NCBI GenBank assembly: GCA_015490675.1
Contig: WFXI01000320.1
Location: 62,001 to 126,000 of the forward strand
Source of the DNA: Hydrogenothermaceae bacterium
GTDB taxonomy: Bacteria; Aquificota; Aquificia; Aquificales; Hydrogenothermaceae
Direction of reading: 5' to 3'
DNA: 64,000 nucleotides
The position numbers were made by a program, and so were the translations under genes. Below, piece after piece: positions 34,044 to 43,514 of the stretch (within the stretch, counting starts at the first letter, position 1; the number at the start of each line of letters is the position of its first letter). The notes beneath the pieces are model-generated. The model did no database searches. It worked only from the letters and a program-made list of their open reading frames with translations, and was not told where the DNA came from.

Positions 34044-36275
34044 ATGGAACAACTTTCTTTAGGATTCTCGAAAAATCACAACCCAAAACAAAAGAAAAAC
34101 ACCAGCTCTAACAAAATAAAAAGTACATATGAAAATATTTTAAAAACAGAAAAATTAAGTATAACTAAGCCAAAAGAACTAGAATCTAATCACAAAGCCT
34201 TAGAAAAAATCAGAAAAAATCAATTCAGTTCAGATATATTTAATATAAATTTACCTGAAATATTAAGCCCAGAAGAAATTGAATCAATATACTATATTTC
34301 ACTACAAAAAAATGCAGAAAAAGAAAAAATATTTTATATAATAAAAAAAAGCATCAAAAAAATAAAATCTATAAATAAAGAAAAAGAAATAGAAATAGAC
34401 ATATCCAATCTTGAAAACCTATTTGAACAAATAAATTCAGAAGAAGAAACTTTTCAAAGTTTTCTAGACGAATACAAGGACATATATGAAAAAATCAATA
34501 TAAAAGAAAAATCTAAAATAAATGAACATTTAAATCTATATGAAATTCTAAATCTAGTACCTATAGATATATTTAGTCAGAAGAAAATAAATGTATTTAC
34601 GAATAAGATATCTCCATTAATTAGAGCAATAAACCCAAAGCAAATAAATGTTTTCTTTACAGAAAAGGACTATATAAAGAGATATATAACTAAAAAAGCA
34701 TTAAAGGGAGAATATTTAGGAAAAACATTTTGTGAAAGTCTAAAAGACATCAGAAGTAAAAGTATAGAATTGGCATTGTTATTTATAAATGAAAATAAGA
34801 TAAAAATATCAAAAGAAGACATTATAGAAATAAGGAAAAATACAATTTCAAAGAAGCTAATAGAAAACAATATAGCCAAGGAAGGATCAATAACATATGA
34901 AGCAATCCACCCTAAAATGAAAAATTTTGGAATTTCAGTAATAATTGGACCATCATCTATACTAACAAATAAAAAGCTTAAATTTAAAAAGCACGAATTA
35001 ATAGCAATACCTTTATTTACCATATATTATTACGACGATAGTGAAAATACTACAATGAATATAAATGCTATAGATGTTAATGGAAAACAAAAGGAAGTCA
35101 AAGTAAATAAAGCAATATCCATATTTTGCACAATGAAAGAAGAGGATTTTATGAAATCCCCTATAGATCAAAATCCTTACGCATTTTTCGTTGAAAACCT
35201 AAAACAAATAAAAAGTATAAAAAAACTAGAAGAATACAAAAAAATATTAAAAAACCTCGAATACATAAATAGTATTAGAATAAACAATGAATTTAAGAAA
35301 ATATTTAACAAAACATGTAAAGACTTAATATCTGAATTAAAAATAAGCAGAAACTTTCTAATAGCATCTATTTTAAAAGAAATACTTGAAAATATTGAAA
35401 AAGAAAATATAGAAAAATTAGACAGAAACAAGTATATAAAAAAATTAATAAATTACACGAATCAAGAAAAAAGAATAAAAAACCTATTTAAAATAAATCT
35501 AATAAAAAGTTCCAAACAAAGTATAATAAACCCTCAAATAGAAAAGGAAATAGAATATATAAAAAGTCTTTCTGAAAAGCTGTTCTTAAAATTAAAATCT
35601 AATGAAATGTTAATACTTTATCACCTAAAAATAATATCTAAACTAATAAATGAAGATGATAAATATATTCCCTATGATATATCACAAGGTGGAAAATTCA
35701 AATCAGAAGGACAAGTAAAATATGCAAAACCTTTTGAATTTTTATTCTGTAAAAATGACTTTATAAATCTCTGCGTATATACCAGCCAAGATTTTTCACA
35801 TAGAAAAAAAGTTATAAAAATACTCGAAGATGCCCTTAAAGAAATAAAAATAATAAAATCAAATAACCAAAAAGCCTTATTAGAATTAAACAAAAATATG
35901 CTAGAAATAATAAATAAAACCACTAAAAAGGAGTTTAAAAATTTATCTGAAGCATTCAAATATATTTTTTCCTACAATGAAAATAGAACAATAGACAAAA
36001 AACTTTTAATACATCTAGAAAAAACGCTAAATGATACAAACCTTCTTTACTTAATAGAAATTTTAAAACTAGTGTCTAAAGGATATATAAACAAAATTAT
36101 AAAACATAACAATATGTCAAAAATCTATTCAGAAATGCCCTCTATAATACAAAAAATAAAAGATATATTCACATATATAGAAAATAAAGAAAATATAGTA
36201 ACGAGAATAACAATAGATAAAACATTAAAAAAGATAAACAGCTTAGAAGAAGAACTACAAAATATTAATATCTAA
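34044..36275 (+). CDS. Hypothetical protein with N-terminal clamp-binding-like peptide (743 aa)
   Basis: No family recognised. The protein starts M-E-QLSLGF, close to the bacterial clamp-binding motif (QLxLF), right after the clamp-like gene. It is otherwise a very Lys/Ile/Glu-rich helical protein with a beta-rich middle (about 285-385, 'FGISVIIGPSSIL', 'ELIAIPLFTIYYYDD'). Two ATGs are adjacent; the second (34044) has the better distance (7 bases) to GGAG. It is cotranscribed with the downstream helicase. It may load or tether replication proteins (inference). No nuclease or ATPase motif is seen. Confidence 0.6.
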   Translation: MEQLSLGFSKNHNPKQKKNTSSNKIKSTYENILKTEKLSITKPKELESNHKALEKIRKNQFSSDIFNINLPEILSPEEIESIYYISLQKNAEKEKIFYIIKKSIKKIKSINKEKEIEIDISNLENLFEQINSEEETFQSFLDEYKDIYEKINIKEKSKINEHLNLYEILNLVPIDIFSQKKINVFTNKISPLIRAINPKQINVFFTEKDYIKRYITKKALKGEYLGKTFCESLKDIRSKSIELALLFINENKIKISKEDIIEIRKNTISKKLIENNIAKEGSITYEAIHPKMKNFGISVIIGPSSILTNKKLKFKKHELIAIPLFTIYYYDDSENTTMNINAIDVNGKQKEVKVNKAISIFCTMKEEDFMKSPIDQNPYAFFVENLKQIKSIKKLEEYKKILKNLEYINSIRINNEFKKIFNKTCKDLISELKISRNFLIASILKEILENIEKENIEKLDRNKYIKKLINYTNQEKRIKNLFKINLIKSSKQSIINPQIEKEIEYIKSLSEKLFLKLKSNEMLILYHLKIISKLINEDDKYIPYDISQGGKFKSEGQVKYAKPFEFLFCKNDFINLCVYTSQDFSHRKKVIKILEDALKEIKIIKSNNQKALLELNKNMLEIINKTTKKEFKNLSEAFKYIFSYNENRTIDKKLLIHLEKTLNDTNLLYLIEILKLVSKGYINKIIKHNNMSKIYSEMPSIIQKIKDIFTYIENKENIVTRITIDKTLKKINSLEEELQNINI

Positions 36276-36278
36276 AGT

Positions 36279-36300
36279 TTGATTATAAATTTACAATCAA
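36279..36300. repeat. 22-bp palindrome, copy 2 (one mismatch)
   Basis: TTGATTATAAA followed by its reverse complement with a single T-to-C change. It lies between the 743-residue gene and the helicase, 4 bases after the stop and 19 before the next ATG. Confidence 0.65.
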
Positions 36301-36319
36301 ATATATAAATGGAGGAAAA

Positions 36320-39300
36320 ATGAATAAAATTTCAAAAGACATAGTAAAAAATGCAATTTTAACAATAAAAGAAGAAAAAAAGAATATAGAAAAAATAAAA
36401 AAAGAAATAGAAAAATATGGCTTACTAACTACAGAAAACAAGAAAGGAATGAGAAACATAAATAAGCTACATGATATAAGGTTCAAAAACAGTATAATAA
36501 AACTAAAAAACAACCTAGCATTTATAAAAGAATTTAAAAACTACAATATGTTCGTACCCTTATTTGATAATATAGAACCACCAATAAACAGAGGAAAAAA
36601 TAAAAAAATAAAAATCCAAAAAGACATAGAAAGAAAGGAATATAAAGGTTTTGATAACACCAGTTTCCTACTACTTCCTTTTAAAAAGGACATAAGAGAG
36701 AAAATAAAAAAAGAAATAAAATCAAAAATAGTGGAACTAAAAGAAAAACTAGAAGAATTATCTGTTTTAGTATATGAACAACTAAATCCACAAAACGAAG
36801 AACATAAAGAAAAATTAGATAAAATAGAAAAAGAAGGAATTCAACCACTAACAGAATTGGGAAAACTTTGGGATTTTTTAATAACAACAACACCAAATAA
36901 AAAAGATTTAGTAAATTATATAGATATTTTATTAAATTTCTCTCTGGAAGAAATACTTTCAAACAAAAAGGAAATAGAAAAGTTTTCAGATAAAACATTT
37001 TCCCAAAAAATAGAAAATTTCAAAAAACATAAAAATATCTATACTTTGCAACCTTTAAGAACATCTTTATTATTATTTAATCAATACATATCACAATTAG
37101 AAAGAGAAATAATAATAAATAAATACTATAAAAAAGAAAACTTTAATAAGGAATACAAGGAATTCTTAAAAGAGTTAGAGCAAATAAAAAATATATTCAA
37201 CCTTAAAATAGAATTAACAGAAGCACAAAAGATACTTACATTTTCTTACATAAAAGATATAACAGACCATATAAAAAACTCAAAAAAATTACAACCTATA
37301 ACAATATTAAATACTTCAGAGGTGGGAACTGGAAAAACATTTACCTTGCCATTTGTTGCTTATACAATAGCAATAAAATATTTAGAAAAATATTCAAAGA
37401 AAGCAATTTTTCTACTTATAACAGAAGCAAATTTATTAATAGAAACTAAACAAAAAATAGTTGAAGAAGTTGGTTTAGATGAAGAAAATATAAAGATAAT
37501 AGAAAATAACAATATTGAAAAAATGGAATTAAACCCATGGGACATATATCTAATATCTAAAAACAGATTTCAAATGTTAAACAATGATTCAATAAGAAAC
37601 TTATCTAGAAAAATACGAAAACAAAATCTATTGATAAATCTCATTTTAGATGAAGCTTCATATCTAAAAAATCATTCATCTAAAACTTCAAAAATTTATC
37701 AAAGATTTAAATCTAATCTAATAAAAGAAAAAATTCTTGGATTTGAAATGTTAATGACAGCAACACCAATATCAAACGATACAAAAGATATTATATATTT
37801 TGTAAACCCTCATAAAAAAATAATACAAAAATTACAAAAGGAAGTACACAAAGATACAACAAAATTACAAGGTTTTTCTAAGTCATATAAAAGATTATTT
37901 GAAGAAAAACTAACATTTAAAGAAGTTCTTAAACTTGCTGCATTTGGATACGATAAATCAATAAAAATAGATAAAAATACCCATATAGAAACAAAAGCTG
38001 CAGTTCTATTATCTGCATACCATAGAAAACACTTTAATCTTCAAAAATACATAGACAAATTAAATGAAAATCAAAAGAATAAAGATACGGAAAATACAAA
38101 TACAAAAAATATAATAGATGAAATATCTATAATACAAAAAGAAACGGGAATAATAGGACAAAAAGTAAATGAAAAAAATTTTAGAAAAGGAAAAAAAGAT
38201 AAAAATATATCTATAAAACTTATTGACTGCTTAAGTGAACTATCAGATATAAAAGGTATAGATAGAATATTAAACTCAAAAGATATAAATAATTCTGTAC
38301 TTACAAACAGTATAGTTTTAGAAACAAATTTTATAGAAACTTCAATATTCAATGAAATGATAAAAAATGCAAGAATAATATCCAACTTCCAAAGATTTAG
38401 AGATCTAATAAATTTACTAAATCAATTCAATGTTGAAAATAAAAGAATAAAAAAAGAAAAATTTTTAATAAGACATTATTTGATAAGTCAAATATTAAAC
38501 GATTCTGAAATGATAAAAACAATAAATATAACTACAAAAGAAAAATCTCTAAACAATGCTAAAATAAATAAAATCATCGTAAACAAAATAGAATATTTAA
38601 GTGCACTTAGGAAAGTTCTAGAAACAGAAAAAAATAAAGAAAACTTACTAAAGAAATTTATAATTGAAATCAACCCTATAGGATACTTTAGATTAAAAGA
38701 TATTGAACAAGAAATAAAACAAACTTCCTTAAATGTAAGAAAAAAAGAACTAGAAAATATAAGATTAAAATTAAAAAATGAAATCACACAAGAAATACTC
38801 TCTATATTAGACATAGAAAGAAAAAACCTTAAAAGTGCTTTTATAGATCAGATAAAAAAAGATATAAAAATAATAGAAAACACTCAGGACAACAGAATTG
38901 AATTTAATCCTGTATCATTATCATCTTATAAGAATTTCTTAATGGAAATCGAAGAGGACTTAAAAATAGAACCAAAATTAGAATCTATAATTAATAATCC
39001 ACAATTATATAACGACATTTTTCAAGAAAAAACAAACTTACTAAATATATACTCAGCTATATTTCAAGCTTCTGAATCATTAAATATGCCCATAATATCC
39101 AAACATTTAAAAAGAGCAACGAGAACTATAAAACAATTAATAGAAAAATACATTCAAATAACAAACTTTGACTTCGAAAAATTTATTGACTTTATATCAA
39201 AAAATGCATCAACTACTTTAAATACTATGAAAAAAGTAAAAAATTTCTGTAGCTTAAATAACACACCTATATTGATAACAACAAATTACAAAGATTCTGT

Positions 39301-39982
39301 TGAATTATTGAAAGACAATAATAATTTAAAAATAACTGGAGAATTAAGCCAGAAAAAGAAAAAAGAAATAATAGATGAAGCAAATAAATTAGAAAATAAT
39401 AAATCTATAATAACAACAGCACAAGCCATACTAAAAGGAATAAGTTTTTACTATATACCTTATGGAATTTTAACTGAAACTCCAAAAAACGCAGAATTTA
39501 GAACCCAAATCTCAGGGAGATTAAGAAATCTATTCCCACATCATATAAAAGAAATAGAAAAAGCATCAGAAAAGATCAAAAACAAAGAAAAATGTCTAAC
39601 AATCCTAAAAAGAAACCAAAAATACTTTGACATTATCTCATCAGAAATAATGCTTAGTTTTCCAAATATACAACAAGAAAAAAATATACTGGTAGAAAGT
39701 ATAAAATATATTTCTCAACACAAAGATATTACGGAAATACAAATTAAAGAAACTTTATCCAAAGAAGATTCTAAATATGGCCACATATTCAATAAAGAAA
39801 TAATAGAAGAATACTCTGAAAAAATAAAGAAAGAAAAACTAAAAGATTTCTTAAAACACATAGAAAATAAACAAAATCAAGAAATGACTACAGAAGAACT
39901 AATAAACATAATTTCAAAATATCTGGATGAAATAGCAGAAAGAAACTTAAAGAAAACTACAATTTATAAGTTATTAACATAA
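36320..39982 (+). CDS. Large SF2 helicase-like protein (1220 aa)
   Basis: The Walker A is 'NTSEVGTGKTFTLPF' (about residue 334-342) after a Q-motif-like helix, with DEAx box 'LILDEASYL' (about 441-449), 'LMTATPIS' (motif III, about 478) and a late 'QISGRLRNLFP' (motif VI, about 1063). About 500 Lys-rich helical residues separate the two halves, which is unusually long, and the first 300 residues are also helical. It resembles SNF2/RapA-type or phage-type SF2 translocases, but I could not match a known subfamily. GGAGG precedes the ATG. It ends the operon that begins at 30545. Confidence 0.7.
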   Translation: MNKISKDIVKNAILTIKEEKKNIEKIKKEIEKYGLLTTENKKGMRNINKLHDIRFKNSIIKLKNNLAFIKEFKNYNMFVPLFDNIEPPINRGKNKKIKIQKDIERKEYKGFDNTSFLLLPFKKDIREKIKKEIKSKIVELKEKLEELSVLVYEQLNPQNEEHKEKLDKIEKEGIQPLTELGKLWDFLITTTPNKKDLVNYIDILLNFSLEEILSNKKEIEKFSDKTFSQKIENFKKHKNIYTLQPLRTSLLLFNQYISQLEREIIINKYYKKENFNKEYKEFLKELEQIKNIFNLKIELTEAQKILTFSYIKDITDHIKNSKKLQPITILNTSEVGTGKTFTLPFVAYTIAIKYLEKYSKKAIFLLITEANLLIETKQKIVEEVGLDEENIKIIENNNIEKMELNPWDIYLISKNRFQMLNNDSIRNLSRKIRKQNLLINLILDEASYLKNHSSKTSKIYQRFKSNLIKEKILGFEMLMTATPISNDTKDIIYFVNPHKKIIQKLQKEVHKDTTKLQGFSKSYKRLFEEKLTFKEVLKLAAFGYDKSIKIDKNTHIETKAAVLLSAYHRKHFNLQKYIDKLNENQKNKDTENTNTKNIIDEISIIQKETGIIGQKVNEKNFRKGKKDKNISIKLIDCLSELSDIKGIDRILNSKDINNSVLTNSIVLETNFIETSIFNEMIKNARIISNFQRFRDLINLLNQFNVENKRIKKEKFLIRHYLISQILNDSEMIKTINITTKEKSLNNAKINKIIVNKIEYLSALRKVLETEKNKENLLKKFIIEINPIGYFRLKDIEQEIKQTSLNVRKKELENIRLKLKNEITQEILSILDIERKNLKSAFIDQIKKDIKIIENTQDNRIEFNPVSLSSYKNFLMEIEEDLKIEPKLESIINNPQLYNDIFQEKTNLLNIYSAIFQASESLNMPIISKHLKRATRTIKQLIEKYIQITNFDFEKFIDFISKNASTTLNTMKKVKNFCSLNNTPILITTNYKDSVELLKDNNNLKITGELSQKKKKEIIDEANKLENNKSIITTAQAILKGISFYYIPYGILTETPKNAEFRTQISGRLRNLFPHHIKEIEKASEKIKNKEKCLTILKRNQKYFDIISSEIMLSFPNIQQEKNILVESIKYISQHKDITEIQIKETLSKEDSKYGHIFNKEIIEEYSEKIKKEKLKDFLKHIENKQNQEMTTEELINIISKYLDEIAERNLKKTTIYKLLT

Positions 39983-40024
39983 CTAATTATTTAATACTAT
40001 AATATTAGAAATAATTTGGGAAAA

Positions 40025-40747
40025 ATGAAAATGCTTAAAGAAAAAGACTATAAAAAATACAAAGTTGATGCTTTCATAAATCCGTTTTTACCAAAAAAAT
40101 ATAAAAAGATATTAATGGAAAATTACTTTAAGGATTTTCCTAACGCTAAAGATTACAAAGATATAGAAATAGGAATAAAAATACTCAAAGAATTCGAATT
40201 TGAAAATTACTGGGAATATATGAGAATTCCTTACGAAGTTAGAAAAAAACTTGGTTTTGAGCTAGATTGGATATCTTCAAGTTATGAAGACTTACAAAAA
40301 TTAAAAAAAATTAAAGAGATACATAAAAAAATTTACGATAAGCACAAAACTAAAAAAAATCTTAACGAAAAATTAATACAAGCTAAAAAAGAAATAAATA
40401 ATTACTTAATTAAATATATCCTTGATAAAGCACCTAAAAATAAAAAAGAACTAATTATTAAAACTTTTTATTATGGATTAATAGGTTTTTTCATAGGACT
40501 ATTTCTTGAAATTTTGTTAAAAATTTTGTTTCAAAACTCTATTAATAAAATAATTTTGTTTTTACTACCTTCTTCCTTCTCATTGCTCTTTATGTTTACC
40601 TACATTGCTTTTTTAACTTTTGCAGCAAGAAAACCTTATAGAGACTATATTAAAGAAAAAAACAGATTTGAAAGAGAAATGGAAAAAATAAATACAGAAT
40701 TTTATAAAGAGTTAAAAAAAGAATTTCCTGAACTAATAAAGGATTAA
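40025..40747 (+). CDS. Membrane protein with coiled-coil flanks (240 aa)
   Basis: No family recognised. The N-terminal 130 residues are soluble, Tyr/Lys-rich and helical. Two transmembrane segments (about 143-165 and 172-197) are joined by a short loop, then comes a charged helical tail. A TTG at 40016 is in frame, but the ATG at 40025 is the more natural start. It ends 2 bases before the kinase gene and is likely the first gene of that operon, so it could anchor or sense for the kinase module. Confidence 0.6.
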   Translation: MKMLKEKDYKKYKVDAFINPFLPKKYKKILMENYFKDFPNAKDYKDIEIGIKILKEFEFENYWEYMRIPYEVRKKLGFELDWISSSYEDLQKLKKIKEIHKKIYDKHKTKKNLNEKLIQAKKEINNYLIKYILDKAPKNKKELIIKTFYYGLIGFFIGLFLEILLKILFQNSINKIILFLLPSSFSLLFMFTYIAFLTFAARKPYRDYIKEKNRFEREMEKINTEFYKELKKEFPELIKD

Positions 40748-40749
40748 TT

Positions 40750-42834
40750 ATGGATAATGAAAGAACCATTTTAGAAAATACCATTAAAAAAACAATATTT
40801 GAAGATGAAAGAACAGTTTTGGAAAATTTTAACGATAAAACTATTATTGAAAACCTAAATAATCTAAATAATAATGAAAAAACAATAATAGAAAAAAACA
40901 CCAATAAACCTCTTACCGAAAAATTAAACAACTTTAAGAAAAATAAAATAATAAAAGAATTCCCTGCTCTTGGGTCAGAAGCTGATATTTACCTTTTGGA
41001 AAATGGCTTTATACTAAAATTATATAGAAAAGGAATTACTATAAACGAAGAAATTTTAATAAAAATAAAAAAACTTTCAGAAAAAAATCCATACATTATA
41101 AGAGTTATTGATTTTGGATTTGATAGAGAAAAAAACAGATACTATGAGATAATGGAATACGCTAAATATGGATCTGTTGGTGATTTCTTTATAGAATCCC
41201 CAGCAAACAAAACACAAATAAAAACATTAGTATCACAGATAAATGAAGCTCTTAAATATATACACCAAGAAGGAATAATTCATAGGGATTTAAAACCTAC
41301 AAATATACTTGTTAAAAGTGTAAATCCATTAATATTTGCAATAAGTGATTTTGGAATATCATCTGTCTTAGATAATAATGCTACAAAGAAATTGACACAA
41401 ATAAAAGGTACACCTGTATATTCTGCTCCTGAAAGCTTTACAGGAATTATAGGACAAGAAGTAGATTATTGGTCTTTAGGAATGATAATTCTAGAAATTC
41501 TACATAAAAATCCTTTTAAAGGGTTAAATCCTCAAACAATAATGTTTAAAATAACTTCTGAATCTGTTGAAATAAGTAAAGATATAGATGATGATGTAAA
41601 AACACTTTTACAAGGACTTTTAACTCAAAACAGAAAATACAGATGGGGTTACAGTCAAGTTAAAAACTGGTTAGAGGGAAAAGAAGAGAAAGTTTATTAT
41701 TCTTTCAAAGAAAGCAAAAATGTAACCAAGTATAATTTTCTTGGTAAAAAATTTAATACACTTGAAGAATTAATAAAAGAAGCTACAAAAGACAAAGATA
41801 CCTTCCAAAAATTTATAACATTTGTAAAAAGAGGATATATTAATCAACAATTAATGGAAAATGGTGAAGTAGAACTTGATCTACAACTTTCAGAAATTAT
41901 AGAAGAAGAATCATCAAATATATTACTTGGAGTTGCTGTTATAAAACTTTTTGCACCAAATTTAATTCCTAAAATATATGGAATAAGTTTTGATGCTTTA
42001 AATTTACTCAGAATACTTTATAAAGGAAAGAATAAAAAATCACTAACAAATGAAGAAAATCAAATATACTATATTTTAAACTCTTACCATAAAAGAGAAA
42101 AACTATTTAAATATCTTAAAGATAAAAAATTAGAGGAATCTTTTAAAATATACTCTGATATTAAAAAGAAAACAAATAATGAGCTCTTCTCAATAAGAGT
42201 TACAGCAAATTATATAAATCCTGAAAACATAATGCCTACTAATTATAAAGAAGCAATAGAAGAAAACCTTGTAGAAATACTCATAACTCCTATAACAAAA
42301 AAACAATTAAATCTTTTAAACAATACTTTAGAAAAATTAGAATTTGACAAAATAGAAGAAACCTTAATTAAAAATCTTGATATTGAAGAATTTAAACTAG
42401 TTAGAGATGCTCTAAGGAACATACCTGAAAATGTAAACAATCAAGATATAGAAAAAACTATAAAAAAAATAGAAGAAATATTTGAAAACAATGAAAAAAA
42501 CTTAGTTCCAAAAGAAATTAAAAACTTACTTTACACAGGATACGAGGAATTACATAAGTTAGTGGAAGATATATCTGCACTTTTAAAAATAAGTCAAAAT
42601 ATAAAAACATTAGATAAGATAGAAAAAAAAGAATTCAACAATATACAGAATATTTATAGAACATTATATATAGATAAAGACTATCTAATACCATCTGAAG
42701 CAAAGTATATCTTAAATTTTGATGTAGAAAATATATCATTAAAGGATTGGGAATATGTGATAACAGATTTTAAAATCGCAAAAAATTTCTATATAGAAAA
42801 CAAAAAAGAAATAGACGAACTAATAGGAAGTTAA
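40750..42834 (+). CDS. Hanks-type Ser/Thr protein kinase with Thr-repeat N-terminus
   Basis: 694 residues. The kinase domain is about 68-315: glycine loop 'LGSEADIYLL', Lys90, 'IIHRDLKPTN' (177-186), 'SDFGIS' (199-204), 'TPVYSAPES' (221-229) and 'DYWSLGMIILEIL'. All catalytic residues are present. There is no transmembrane segment, so it acts in the cytosol. The first 60 residues hold five Thr-x-x-Glu motifs (Thr6, 15, 22, 31, 45), possible autophosphorylation and FHA-docking sites. The C-terminal 370 residues are helical and of unknown fold. The PP2C gene begins 3 bases later, and an FHA protein closes the operon, which fits a phospho-Thr switch. Confidence 0.9.
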   Translation: MDNERTILENTIKKTIFEDERTVLENFNDKTIIENLNNLNNNEKTIIEKNTNKPLTEKLNNFKKNKIIKEFPALGSEADIYLLENGFILKLYRKGITINEEILIKIKKLSEKNPYIIRVIDFGFDREKNRYYEIMEYAKYGSVGDFFIESPANKTQIKTLVSQINEALKYIHQEGIIHRDLKPTNILVKSVNPLIFAISDFGISSVLDNNATKKLTQIKGTPVYSAPESFTGIIGQEVDYWSLGMIILEILHKNPFKGLNPQTIMFKITSESVEISKDIDDDVKTLLQGLLTQNRKYRWGYSQVKNWLEGKEEKVYYSFKESKNVTKYNFLGKKFNTLEELIKEATKDKDTFQKFITFVKRGYINQQLMENGEVELDLQLSEIIEEESSNILLGVAVIKLFAPNLIPKIYGISFDALNLLRILYKGKNKKSLTNEENQIYYILNSYHKREKLFKYLKDKKLEESFKIYSDIKKKTNNELFSIRVTANYINPENIMPTNYKEAIEENLVEILITPITKKQLNLLNNTLEKLEFDKIEETLIKNLDIEEFKLVRDALRNIPENVNNQDIEKTIKKIEEIFENNEKNLVPKEIKNLLYTGYEELHKLVEDISALLKISQNIKTLDKIEKKEFNNIQNIYRTLYIDKDYLIPSEAKYILNFDVENISLKDWEYVITDFKIAKNFYIENKKEIDELIGS

Positions 42835-42836
42835 TA

Positions 42837-43502
42837 ATGAAAGCTATATACTATACTAATAAGGGAAAAATAAGAAATATAAATCAAGATTGCTTACTTA
42901 TAGAAGATATAGTGCAAGGCAATATGAATACCTATAAAACTTCAAATAATGTAAGGAATTTTGTAGCAGTTGCAGATGGAGTAGGAGGAGCTCCTTCTGG
43001 TGAACTCGCATCAAAAACTGTATTACAAACCTTAAAAGAAAACGAAAATTCTTCAATAAAAGATGCAATAATAAAAGCAAAAAATAAAATAAAACAAATA
43101 GAAGAAATTCATCCACAAAATAAAGGAATGGCTACTACATTATCAGGTATTTCATTAAAAGAAAGTATTGTATTCAATAGTGGAGATTCTAGAGTTTATA
43201 AAAAAAAGGAAAAGAATTTATGGCAGTTAACTTATGATCAAATTGATAAATATACAAATGCTTTGACATCAGCTATAACTTCAAATGTAAATGAAAAAGA
43301 AATTCAAATGAAAAAAATTAAAATTAATAAAGGTGACATATTTTTCTTATGTACAGATGGAATTTGGAAAGAATTTGATATTGAAGAACTAGAGGAATAT
43401 TTTTTTATAGGTGACATTGAAACAGCTGCAGACCAAATAATTCAAAAATTAAAAGTTAAAGAGCAAAAAGATAATGTTTCATTTATTATTCTAAAAATAT
43501 AA
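42837..43502 (+). CDS. PP2C-family (PPM) Ser/Thr phosphatase
   Basis: 221 residues. PPM motifs in order: 'GKIRNINQDCL' (motif 1), 'AVADGVGGAPSG' (motif 2, metal-binding Asp), 'GMATTLSG', 'NSGDSRVYK', 'LCTDGIWKE' (second metal Asp) and 'KDNVSFIIL'. It is slightly shorter than the usual 240-250 residues but complete. It should remove phosphate from the targets of the adjacent kinase. It starts 2 bases after the kinase stop. Confidence 0.92.
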   Translation: MKAIYYTNKGKIRNINQDCLLIEDIVQGNMNTYKTSNNVRNFVAVADGVGGAPSGELASKTVLQTLKENENSSIKDAIIKAKNKIKQIEEIHPQNKGMATTLSGISLKESIVFNSGDSRVYKKKEKNLWQLTYDQIDKYTNALTSAITSNVNEKEIQMKKIKINKGDIFFLCTDGIWKEFDIEELEEYFFIGDIETAADQIIQKLKVKEQKDNVSFIILKI

Positions 43503-43514
43503 GGGGATAAAAAA

